Source of the DNA: Gammaproteobacteria bacterium
GTDB lineage: Bacteria; Pseudomonadota; Gammaproteobacteria; Steroidobacterales; Steroidobacteraceae
Assembly (NCBI GenBank): GCA_027315105.1
Contig: DAHUYP010000089.1
Location: forward strand, 1-64,000
Reading direction: 5' to 3'
Length of the DNA stretch: 64,000 nucleotides
Both the position numbers and the translations under genes were made by a program. Positions 1 through 8,400 of the stretch are shown here, piece by piece; within the stretch, counting starts at the first letter, position 1; every line of letters starts with the position of its first letter. Below the pieces are notes generated by a model. The model was given only the letters and a program-made list of their open reading frames with translations. It had not been told where the DNA came from and searched no databases.

Positions 1-1
1 C

Positions 2-100
2 GACAGGGGCGAGCGGGCCGCGGCGCTGCGCGATGCCGCGCGCGGCGCGCTGCTGGCCGCCCTGGGTGAACCCGATCTTGCCGCCGGCGGCGAGCCCTGA
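2..100 (+). CDS. 3' end of an unidentified gene cut by the window edge
   Basis: An open frame enters from the left edge and stops with TGA at 98-100. It encodes about 32 residues rich in Ala, Arg and Leu, ending in AAGGEP. No domain can be recognised in so short a tail. It overlaps the first possible starts of the ZapE-like gene, which fits the tight packing seen elsewhere in the window. It could equally be a chance open frame in GC-rich DNA. Confidence 0.35.
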   Translation, partial: DRGERAAALRDAARGALLAALGEPDLAAGGEP

Positions 101-1229
101 CGCCGCGGCGGCCGCCGCCGCGGCGGCGCCGAGCCTGCGGCAGCGCTATGAGCGCGAGCTCATGGCGCGCGGCTACGCCGCCGACTCGGCGCAGCAGGCC
201 GCGCTCGCCCGGCTGGAAGCCCTGCGCACGCGCCTGATCGAGCGCACTGCATCGGGGTTCTGGTCGCGGCTGCTGCTGCGCGCGTTCCCGCAGCGCAAGC
301 GCGGCCGCCAGGCGCACGGGCTGTATCTCTGGGGCGGGGTCGGGCGCGGCAAGACCTGGCTGATGGACCTGTTCTACGACAGCCTGCCGCTGCGGCAGCG
401 CCGGCGCAGCCATTTCCATCATTTCATGCGCGACGTGCATGCGGCGCTGGCGGCGCTGCCGGCGCACCGCTCGCCGCTCGAGCGGGTCGCGCAGCGCATC
501 GCCCGCCAGGTGCAGGTGCTGTGCCTGGATGTGCTCGCCGTCGGCGACATCGCCGACGCGATGATCGTCGGCGGCCTGTTCGAGGCGCTGTTACGACGCG
601 GCACGCTGCTGGTCGTCACCTCCAACCAGGCGCCGCACGAGCTCTATCGCGACGGCCTGCAGCGCAGCCGCTTCGTGCCCGCCATTGCGCTGCTCGAGCG
701 CGAGCTCGAGGTGCTGGAGGTCGACGGTGGCACCGACTATCGGCTGCGCGCGCTGCGGCGCCGGCCGATCTACGTCGACAGCCGCGCCGCCGACAGCCCG
801 GCGCACATGCAGTCCCTGTTCGATGCGCTCGCCGGCGGGCCCGGCGAGGAGCATCCCGAGCTGCGGATCGGCGGCCGGCCGCTGCGCGCGCTGCGCCGGC
901 GCGGTGACGTGGTCTGGTTCGGTTTCGCGGCACTGTGCGAGGGCGCGCGCAGCCAGAACGACTACGTCGACCTCGCGCAGGAATTCCGCACCGTGCTGCT
1001 GTCCGACGTGCCGGTGTTCGGCGACCCGCAGCAGGACGATGCGGCGCGGCGTTTCATCGCGCTGGTGGACGAGTTCTATGACCAGGGCACCAAGCTGGTG
1101 CTGTCGGCCGCGGCCGCGCCGGCCGGGCTGTACCGCAGCGAGCGGCTGGCGTTGGAGTTCCGCCGCACCGCCAGCCGCCTGATCGAGATGCAGACCGAGC
1201 CTTATCTGGCGCGAGCGCACCGCGCCTGA
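33..1229 (+). CDS. zapE: ZapE/AFG1-family P-loop ATPase with altered Walker B
   Basis: ZapE (AFG1-like) is an AAA+-type ATPase that in E. coli acts on the cell-division Z ring. The family signature is clear: Walker A GGVGRGKT at about residues 101-108, then a FHHFM segment, a GDIADAM segment, and TSNQAPHELYRDGLQR (sensor region). Length 398 aa matches the family (about 370-400). The Walker B segment reads LCLDVLAVGDI, where the family normally has a DE pair: the Asp is present (about D166) but the next residue is Val, so the usual catalytic Glu is missing. The N-terminus is uncertain: the frame is open from the left edge, ATG at 33 and GTG at 66 are both possible, and a nine-residue Ala run follows at about residues 24-32. 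The family assignment is firm; activity is doubtful. Confidence 0.88.
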   Translation: MPRAARCWPPWVNPILPPAASPDAAAAAAAAAPSLRQRYERELMARGYAADSAQQAALARLEALRTRLIERTASGFWSRLLLRAFPQRKRGRQAHGLYLWGGVGRGKTWLMDLFYDSLPLRQRRRSHFHHFMRDVHAALAALPAHRSPLERVAQRIARQVQVLCLDVLAVGDIADAMIVGGLFEALLRRGTLLVVTSNQAPHELYRDGLQRSRFVPAIALLERELEVLEVDGGTDYRLRALRRRPIYVDSRAADSPAHMQSLFDALAGGPGEEHPELRIGGRPLRALRRRGDVVWFGFAALCEGARSQNDYVDLAQEFRTVLLSDVPVFGDPQQDDAARRFIALVDEFYDQGTKLVLSAAAAPAGLYRSERLALEFRRTASRLIEMQTEPYLARAHRA

Positions 1230-1260
1230 GCCGCCTCCCGGCCTTGCCGCCGCTGCTGCC

Positions 1261-1325
1261 GCAGCTGCCGCGGCAGCTGCCGTTGCGGCCGTTGCTGCCG
1301 TTGCGGCCGTTGCGGCCGTTGCGGC
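1261..1325. repeat. Perfect 20-bp palindrome followed by 9-bp tandem repeats
   Basis: Bases 1261-1280 form a perfect 20-bp palindrome (gcagctgccg and its exact complement). It is followed at 1281-1325 by five tandem 9-mers of cgttgcggc type, the second carrying one change. The block lies between the zapE stop and the MarR gene. The palindrome could act as a hairpin behind zapE, but there is no T-tract, so it is not a standard intrinsic terminator. Confidence 0.7.
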
Positions 1326-1368
1326 TGCCACGGCTGATGCTTCATCTTGGTAAACATTTTCCGATGAA

Positions 1369-1385
1369 ACTTTCGCTGCTAAAGT
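1369..1385. promoter_or_regulatory. Possible operator in front of the MarR gene
   Basis: An inverted repeat ACTTT-(7 nt)-AAAGT ends seven bases before the GTG start of the MarR gene. It lies in a short AT-richer stretch (about 1340-1390) that contrasts with the GC-rich surroundings. MarR proteins commonly bind such sites for autoregulation, but the arms are only five bases long. Confidence 0.3.
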
Positions 1386-1391
1386 AATGCC

Positions 1392-1991
1392 GTGCCCGCG
1401 CTCCCTGCTCCCGTTCCCGGACCCCTCGAGCTTCGCGCCGCCGAGCTCGAGGCGACCGTGCGGCGCACGGCCGCGCGCTTCCGCGAAATACCGGTCGTCG
1501 AGAGCTCGATCCTGCGCCTGCTGGTGCTGCTCGGCCGCGAGATCACGGCCCTGCTCGAGCAATCGCTGCAACCGCACGGGCTCAGTGAGACGGATTTTCG
1601 GATCCTGATGAGCCTGTTCAGTCAGCCCGACGGCATCGCGCACCCGAGCGATCTGTGTGCCTACGTCGGTCAGAGCCCGGCCAACATGACGCGCGTCGCC
1701 GACGGCCTGCTCGAACGCGGCCTGATCACGCGCATCGCCAGCGATGAGGATCGGCGCCGCACGATCCTGCGCATCACGCCCGCCGGCGAGGCGCTGGCGC
1801 GCGCGCTGCTGCCCGCGACCACGGCGCGCACCCGGGCGATCTTCAGCGACCTGGCGCCGCCGGAGCGCCGCGCGCTGCTCGAGCAGCTGCGGGCGATCAT
1901 CGTTCGCATCGATCGTGACACGCGGCGCGACGCCAGGTCCGCGGCCGCGTCCAGCGGCGCATCTCCCAGGGCCGAAGGCCGCGCTCGATGA
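1392..1991 (+). CDS. MarR-family transcriptional regulator
   Basis: A 199-aa protein with the MarR winged-helix architecture. An N-terminal dimerisation helix is followed by the recognition region (SDLCAYVGQSPANMTRVADG) and the wing with the typical DEDRRRTILRITPAGE segment at about residues 118-133. The Ala/Ser/Arg-rich C-terminal tail (after about residue 178) is unlike the core. GTG at 1392 is chosen because the protein then starts just before the first predicted helix. It precedes the 2-oxoacid dehydrogenase genes by about 130 bp on the same strand, so it could regulate them. The ligand is unknown. Confidence 0.85.
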   Translation: MPALPAPVPGPLELRAAELEATVRRTAARFREIPVVESSILRLLVLLGREITALLEQSLQPHGLSETDFRILMSLFSQPDGIAHPSDLCAYVGQSPANMTRVADGLLERGLITRIASDEDRRRTILRITPAGEALARALLPATTARTRAIFSDLAPPERRALLEQLRAIIVRIDRDTRRDARSAAASSGASPRAEGRAR

Positions 1992-2120
1992 CCCGCGGCG
2001 TGTACCCCGGCCCGGCGCCTTGACGCTCGGGCGGCATTGCCGGGCCCGACTCGCGCCGTGCGCGCTGCCGCTACGGCACCGGGCCGCCGCCGGCTCATGT
2101 TTAAATGCTACGATTCGCCC

Positions 2121-3206
2121 ATGAGTCAGCACCACGTCGTTGCGCGCTTCGAGATCGCCTATCGGGCCTGCCTCGATGATGACGGCAAGCCGATCGGTGC
2201 GCTGCCGGAGTTCGTCGAGGACGGCGAGCTGCTGCGCCGAATGTACCGGATGATGGTGCGCGCGCGCGCCTTCGACGCCAAGGCGGTCAATCTGCAGCGC
2301 ACCGGCAAGCTCGGCACCTATCCCTCATGCCTCGGCCACGAGGCCGCGCATGTCGGCGTCGGCGCCGCCATGCGGCCCGAGGACGTGCTGTTCACGGTGT
2401 ATCGCGAGATCGGCACCAAGTTCTGGCGCGGCGTCGGCCTGCTCGACATCCTGCTCTATTGGGGCGGCGACGAGCGCGGCACGCTCTACGAGCGCACGCC
2501 GCAGGATTTCCCGTTCTGCGTGCCGATCGGCTCGCAGATGGCGCACGCGGCCGGCGCTGCGCTCGCGATGCAGATCCGCGGCGAGCCGCGCTGCGCCCTG
2601 GCGTTCATCGGCGACGGCGGCACCTCGCAGGGCGCCTTCTACGAGGCCATCAATCTCGCGGGCGTCAAGGCGCTGCCGCTGGTGTGCGTGATCGTGAACA
2701 ACCGCTGGGCCATCTCCGTGCCGGTGACGGCGCAGAGCGCAGCGCAAACGCTGGCGCAGAAAGCCGTCGCCGCCGGAATTCCGGCGCTGCAGGTCGACGG
2801 CAACGACGTGCTGGTCGTGTACGAGGCGGTCGCCGAGGCGCTGGCGCGCGCGCGCAGCGGCGGCGGTCCCACGGTCATCGAGGCGCTGACGTATCGACTG
2901 AGCGATCACACCACCTCGGACGATGCCACGCGCTACCGCAGCGCGCAGGAGGTCGAGGCGGCGCGGCGCGTGGAGCCGATCGCACGCATGCGCAATTTCC
3001 TGAGCGCACGCGGGCTGTGGGACGGCGCCGCCGAGGAGGCGCTGCGGCGCGAGTGCAGCGACGAGATCGAGACGGCGGTGCAGCAGTACCTGTCCACGCC
3101 GAAGCAGTCGACCGATGCGATGTTCGATTATCTGTACGCACAGCTGCCGCCGACCCTGCGCGCGCAGCGCGAGGAGGCGCGCCGGTATGCGGCGCCGGGC
3201 CACTAG
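2121..3206 (+). CDS. 2-oxoacid (pyruvate or branched-chain) dehydrogenase E1 alpha
   Basis: Alpha subunit of the thiamine-diphosphate-dependent E1 decarboxylase of an alpha/beta-type 2-oxoacid dehydrogenase complex. The TPP motif starts with GDGGTSQ at about residues 164-170 and ends with NN at 193-194. The phosphorylation-loop-like segment YRLSDHTTSDDATRYR lies near residues 268-283. Length 361 aa is normal. ATG at 2121 is chosen over the upstream in-frame ATG at 2097 because it follows a plausible leader and fits the family. It is followed after 17 bp by E1 beta and then E2. Whether the substrate is pyruvate or branched-chain 2-oxoacids cannot be settled by eye; its own E3 is not in the window. 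Confidence 0.92.
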   Translation: MSQHHVVARFEIAYRACLDDDGKPIGALPEFVEDGELLRRMYRMMVRARAFDAKAVNLQRTGKLGTYPSCLGHEAAHVGVGAAMRPEDVLFTVYREIGTKFWRGVGLLDILLYWGGDERGTLYERTPQDFPFCVPIGSQMAHAAGAALAMQIRGEPRCALAFIGDGGTSQGAFYEAINLAGVKALPLVCVIVNNRWAISVPVTAQSAAQTLAQKAVAAGIPALQVDGNDVLVVYEAVAEALARARSGGGPTVIEALTYRLSDHTTSDDATRYRSAQEVEAARRVEPIARMRNFLSARGLWDGAAEEALRRECSDEIETAVQQYLSTPKQSTDAMFDYLYAQLPPTLRAQREEARRYAAPGH

Positions 3207-3223
3207 GCCGAAGGACGAGGTCG

Positions 3224-4201
3224 ATGGCGAAGATGACGATGGTCGAAGCCATCAACATGGCACATGCCTGGGAGATGGCTCGCGATCCGTCGGTGGTCGT
3301 GCTGGGGGAGGACGTCGGCATCAATGGCGGCGTGTTTCGCGCGACGGTCGGCCTGCAGCAGCGCTTCGGCAAGCAGCGCGTGCAGGATACGCCGCTGGCC
3401 GAAGGGCTGATCGCCGGCACCGCGGTCGGCCTGGCCGCGCAGGGCCTCAGGCCGGTGGCCGAGATCCAGTTCATGGGCTTCATCTACCCGGCGCTCGATC
3501 AGATCGCGAGCCACATGGCGCGGCTGCGCAACCGCACGCGCGGCCGGCTGACCTGCCCGCTGGTGATGCGCATGCCGCACGGCGGCGGCATCCATGCCCC
3601 CGAGCACCACTCGGAAAGCCTGGAAGCCCTGCTCTGTCATCACCCCGGGCTGCAGGTGGTCTGCCCCTCCTCGCCCGCGCGCGCCTACGGGCTGCTGCTC
3701 GCGGCGATCCGCTCGCCTGATCCGGTACTGTTCCTGGAGCCGGTGCGGCTCTATCGATTCGCCCGGCAGGAGGTCGCCGACGACGGTCAGGCGCTGCCGT
3801 TGGGCCGCTGCTTCGTGCTGCGCGAAGGCAGCGACCTGACGCTCGTGACCTGGGGCGCGATGACCGTCGACAGCCTCAAGGCGGCCGAACAGCTGGCGGC
3901 CGAAGGCGTGAGCTGCGAGGTGCTCGACGTCGGCACTCTATCGCCGATCGATTTCGACGCCATCCTCGATTCGGTGGTCAAGACCGGGCGCCTGGTCGTC
4001 GTGCACGAGGCCGCGCGCAACTGCGGAGTCGGGGCCGAGATCGCCGCCACCGTCGCCGAGCATGCGCTGTACGATCTGCTGGCGCCGATCCGGCGGGTCA
4101 CGGGCTACGACACCATCATGCCGCTCTACCGCCTCGAGCACGATTACATCCCGGGCGTCGCGCGCATCGTGGATGCAGTTCGCGCCGCCATGGCGGAATA
4201 G
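3224..4201 (+). CDS. 2-oxoacid dehydrogenase E1 beta
   Basis: Beta subunit of the E1 decarboxylase, 325 aa, the usual length. Recognisable segments are VVVLGEDVG near the N-terminus, QDTPLAEGLIAGTAVGLA, the GGGIHAPEHHSES loop, and the C-terminal transketolase domain (DLTLVTWGAM, then CEVLDVGTLSPID). The start ATG at 3224 has a purine-rich aaggacgagg ribosome-binding site. The short gap to E1 alpha and the same order as in known pdhABC/bkd operons indicate co-transcription with E1 alpha and E2. Confidence 0.93.
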   Translation: MAKMTMVEAINMAHAWEMARDPSVVVLGEDVGINGGVFRATVGLQQRFGKQRVQDTPLAEGLIAGTAVGLAAQGLRPVAEIQFMGFIYPALDQIASHMARLRNRTRGRLTCPLVMRMPHGGGIHAPEHHSESLEALLCHHPGLQVVCPSSPARAYGLLLAAIRSPDPVLFLEPVRLYRFARQEVADDGQALPLGRCFVLREGSDLTLVTWGAMTVDSLKAAEQLAAEGVSCEVLDVGTLSPIDFDAILDSVVKTGRLVVVHEAARNCGVGAEIAATVAEHALYDLLAPIRRVTGYDTIMPLYRLEHDYIPGVARIVDAVRAAMAE

Positions 4202-4244
4202 GGGTGCGTTCAGACAACTGCTTGCAGCGACGAGGCGCTCAGCC

Positions 4245-5423
4245 ATGACAGTATTCAAGCTTCCCGATCTCGGCGAGGGTCTGTCCGAGGCCGAGATCCT
4301 GCGCTGGCACGTGCAGGTCGGCCAGCACGTCGAGGTCGATGCGCCGATGCTGTCGGTGGAGACGGCCAAGGCCGTGGTCGAGGTGCCGGCGCCGCTCAGC
4401 GGCACGATCACGGCGCTGCATGGTCAGCCCGGAGATCGCATCGAAACCGGTGCGCCGCTGGTCGAATTCACGCCCGACGTTGCCGCCGCGCCCGGCGGTG
4501 GCGCGCCGCAGGATTCGGGCACCGTGGTCGGGCACATGCCGGGCATGGCCGATGACGGGACCGCAGCCGCGCTGCACGCGGCCGACGCGCTCGCCGTGCC
4601 GCGCGTGCGCGCCGTGCCGGCGGCGCGCGCGCTCGCCCGCAGTCTCGGCGTCGAGCTCTCCACGCTGAGCGGAACCGGCCGCAGCGGCCTGATCACGCTC
4701 GATGACGTCATGGCGGTGGGCCTGCCGACGCGCACCGCCAGCAGCAAGATGCATCCGGCGCCGCAACGGGCACCCGCCGGCACCGGCGGCGACGTCGAGG
4801 TGCTGCGCAGCCTGCGACGCGCGATGGCGCAAAGCATGGCGCTGTCGCGCGACAGCGTGATGGAATGCTCGGTGTTCGACGATGCCGATCTGCACCGCTG
4901 GGCCGCGGGCAGCGATTACACCACGCGCGTGCTGCGCGCGATCACGGCCGGCGCGCGCGCCGAACCCGGCCTGAACGCCTGGTATGATGCGCAGTCGCAG
5001 AGCCGCACGCTGTTCGAGCAGATCGACGTCGGCATCGCGGTCGACACCGCCGACGGCTTGCTGGTACCGGTGATTCGCCATGTGGATAAGCGCACTCCGG
5101 CGCAGGTTCGCGACGAGCTGGATCGGCTCAAGCGCACCGCACGCGAGCGCACCATCGGCAGCGAGGAGTTGCGCAATTTCACCTTCATGCTGTCGAACTT
5201 CGGCATGATGGCCGGCCGCTATGCCACCCCGGTGGTGGTGCCGCCGGCGGTCGCCATTCTGGGCACGGGCCGCGTGCGCCAGGACGTGGTGGCGGTCGAC
5301 GCTCGCGTGGAGATTCACCGGCGCATGCCGCTGTCGCTCACCTTCGACCACCGGGTGGTCACGGGCGGTGAAGCGGTGCGCTTTCTGGGCGCCCTGATCG
5401 CAGATCTGGAACTGCCGCAGTGA
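4245..5423 (+). CDS. Dihydrolipoamide acyltransferase (E2) of 2-oxoacid dehydrogenase
   Basis: E2 core of the complex, 392 aa. Domains in order: one lipoyl domain (residues 1-80) with the modified lysine in ETAKAVVEV at K42; a linker; a peripheral-subunit-binding domain at about 120-160 (VPRVRAVPAARALARSLGV); and the catalytic acyltransferase domain to the end. The active-site motif reads DHRVVTGG near residues 368-375. The His is present, but Thr occupies the place where many E2 enzymes have Asp (HRxxDG). Its stop overlaps the GTG start of the glutamate dehydrogenase by four bases. Assignment to an E2 is firm; acyl specificity is not. Confidence 0.92.
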   Translation: MTVFKLPDLGEGLSEAEILRWHVQVGQHVEVDAPMLSVETAKAVVEVPAPLSGTITALHGQPGDRIETGAPLVEFTPDVAAAPGGGAPQDSGTVVGHMPGMADDGTAAALHAADALAVPRVRAVPAARALARSLGVELSTLSGTGRSGLITLDDVMAVGLPTRTASSKMHPAPQRAPAGTGGDVEVLRSLRRAMAQSMALSRDSVMECSVFDDADLHRWAAGSDYTTRVLRAITAGARAEPGLNAWYDAQSQSRTLFEQIDVGIAVDTADGLLVPVIRHVDKRTPAQVRDELDRLKRTARERTIGSEELRNFTFMLSNFGMMAGRYATPVVVPPAVAILGTGRVRQDVVAVDARVEIHRRMPLSLTFDHRVVTGGEAVRFLGALIADLELPQ

Positions 5424-8400
5424 GCCGCGGCCGAGCCCGGCCCGGCGGCACCCCCCGGCGGCCCGCGGCCGCGCTGCTGCACGCCTGGCGCGGGTCGGTG
5501 GGGCGGGAGGAGTGGCGCGAATTCGACGCGACGGCGCTGCAGCGCGCGTGCGCCGCGCAGCTGGCATTCGCCGCGCGCCGCCGCCCCCGGCAGACCCTGC
5601 TGCGGGTGATCGACCCCGCGACCGGCGGCACGGCCGCGGCCGGCGCCGCCGCCGCGGCCTATTCGGTGATCGAGGTGGTCACCGACGACATGCCGTTCCT
5701 GATCGACACCCTGAGCATGACGCTGGCGCCATTGGGCCTGTCGGTGCAGTTGATCGTGCACCCGATCGTGCGCGTCTGGCGCGACGCCGGCGGCGCGATC
5801 CAGCGGCTCGAATGGGAAGTCGAGGCCGCACGCAGTGCCGACGGCGGCGTGCGCGAATCCTGGCAGTACTGGCGCATCGATCGGGTCGGCGACCGGGCCG
5901 AATGCGATCAGCTGCAGCGCCGTCTGCTGTCGGCGTTGGCGGACGTGCGCCGCTGCTGCAGCGATTGGATGCGCATGCGCAACGCGGCGCTCGAGCTCTG
6001 CGCCCAGATGAGTCGCGAGCCGCCGCCGCTGTCGGCCGAAACGATCGCCGAGAGCCGCGAACTGCTGCAGTACATGGAGGCGCACCACTTCACGTTCCTC
6101 GGTTTTCGCGAGAGCCGCCTGCGTCGCGGGCGCAACGGGCCCGAGCTGGTGCCACTGCCGGGCACCGCGCTCGGCCTGCTGCGCCGCCGCCATCGAGGTC
6201 CGCGCGACGCCGGCATCGCCGCCGCCAACATCCGCCGTGCGCTGCGCTCCCCGGAGCTGCTGATCATCACCAAGGCCAATCACCGCTCGACCGTGCACCG
6301 CCCCGGCTATCTCGACGCAGTCGGGGTCAAGCGCTTCGATGCCCGCGGCCGGGTGATCGGCGAGGCGCGCTTCCTCGGCCTCTGGACATCGAACGCCTAC
6401 AGCGCCGATCCGCGCCAGGTGCCGTTGCTGCGCCACAAGCTCAAGCGCGTCATCGAACATTTCCCGTTCGCAGCCGACAGCCACGACGGCAAGCGCCTGG
6501 CGCATATCCTGGAGACGCTGCCGCGCGACGAGCTGTTTCAGGCCGCTGTCGCGGACCTGATCCGGTGCGCGCGCTCGGTACTGGTGCTGCAGGAGCGCGT
6601 GCGGGTACGCCTGATCCTGCGCCGCGACGAGTTTCGCCGCTTCTGGTCCTGCCTGGTGTATCTGCCGCGCGAGCGCTGCGATGCCGCGGCCCAGGAGCGC
6701 ATCGAAGCCCTGCTGCGCGCCGCGCTGCACGGCGGCGAGATCGACTCGCGGCTCGCGATCGGCGATTCGCCGCTGGCCCAATTGCACATCGTGGTGCGCG
6801 TGGATCCAATGAGCAATCCGCGCATCGACGGCGAGCGGCTCGAACGCGAGATCGCCGCCGCACTGGTCTCCTGGCGTGACCGGCTGCGCGCCGCGCTGCT
6901 CGCGAGATTCGATGAGGCGCGCGCACACGCGCTCGAGCGCCGCTTTGCGGGCGCGGTGCCGGCATCGTACCGGCAGGACGTGGACGCCATGCTGGCGGTC
7001 GACGACATCGCCGACCTCGAGCAGCTCGACGGCGCACCCGAGGCGATGCAACTGCGATTGTACCGGCCGGCGCAGCAACGCCAGCAGCGCGTGCACCTGC
7101 GCATCATCCGGCGCGGCGAAGCGGTGTCGGTCTCCGAGGTGCTGCCGACGTTCGAGCACTTCGGGTTGCGGCTGATCACCGAGCGGCCCTATCGCCTGGC
7201 CTGGGCGGACGGCAGCGCCGCCTGGGTGCAGGACTTCGAGCTCGAGCACCATGCGCTGCGGCCGGTGGCCGTGCCGCGCGTGGCCGAGGAGCTGATCGCC
7301 GCATTCCGCGCGGTGCGCGCCGGCACGCTGGATGACGATGGCTTCAACCGGCTGCTGATATCCGCCGAGCTGGGCCTGCGCCAGGTGACCGTGTTGCGGG
7401 CGACCTGCCGCTATCTGCTGCAGACCGGCATCCCGTTCAGCCAGAGCTACATGGAGCGCGTGCTCGGCGCGCACCCGGCCACGGCGCGCGAGCTGTGCGA
7501 GCTGTTCGAGCAGCGCCTGGCCCCGCAGGCCGGCCGTGGCGCGCGCGCGCGCGCGCAGTCGCTGGAGCGGCGGGTGCGCCGTGCGATCGAAGCGGTCGTC
7601 AGCCCCGACGAAGACCGCATCCTGCGCGCCTTCCTGGCCGTGATCATGGCGACGCTGCGCACCAATTACTTCCGGCGCGACGCCGCCGGCCAGCCGCGCG
7701 CATGGTTGTCCCTGAAGCTCGACCCGGGCAGGATCCCGGGCCTGCCGCAGCCGCGGCCGGCGTTCGAGATCTTCGTGCACAGCTCGCGCGTGGAAGGTGT
7801 GCATCTGCGCCGGGGCCCGATCGCCCGCGGCGGCATTCGCTGGTCGGAGCGGCCGGAGGATTTTCGCACCGAGATCCTGGGACTCATGAAGGCGCAGCAT
7901 GTCAAGAACACGCTGATCGTACCGGTCGGAGCCAAGGGCGGCTTCGTCGCGCGCCGCCTGTCGACGCGCGCGACGCGCGAGCTGCAGCAGCGCGAGGTGG
8001 TCGAATGCTACGGCAGCTTCATCCGCGGGCTGCTCGACCTGACCGACAACATCGTCGACGGGCGCGTGCAGCCGCCGCCCGAGGTGCGGCGAATCGACGG
8101 CGATGATCCGTACCTGGTGGTGGCGGCCGACAAGGGCACGGCCACCTTCTCGGACATCGCCAATTCGATTGCGCTCGAGTACGGCTTCTGGCTCGGCGAT
8201 GCATTCGCCTCCGGCGGCTCGGCCGGCTACGACCACAAGAAGATGGCGATCACCGCGCGCGGCGCGTGGGAATGCATCAAGCGCCATTTCCGCGAGCTCG
8301 GGCGCGACATTCAGCGCCAGCCCTTCACGGTGGCGGGCATCGGCGATATGTCGGGCGACGTCTTCGGCAACGGCATGCTGCAGTCGCGCCACATCCGGCT

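Noticed and set aside
591..2135. An open frame on the minus strand across zapE and marR
   Set aside because: It covers two recognisable genes and translates the 9-bp repeat array as an Ala/Thr run; it is a shadow.
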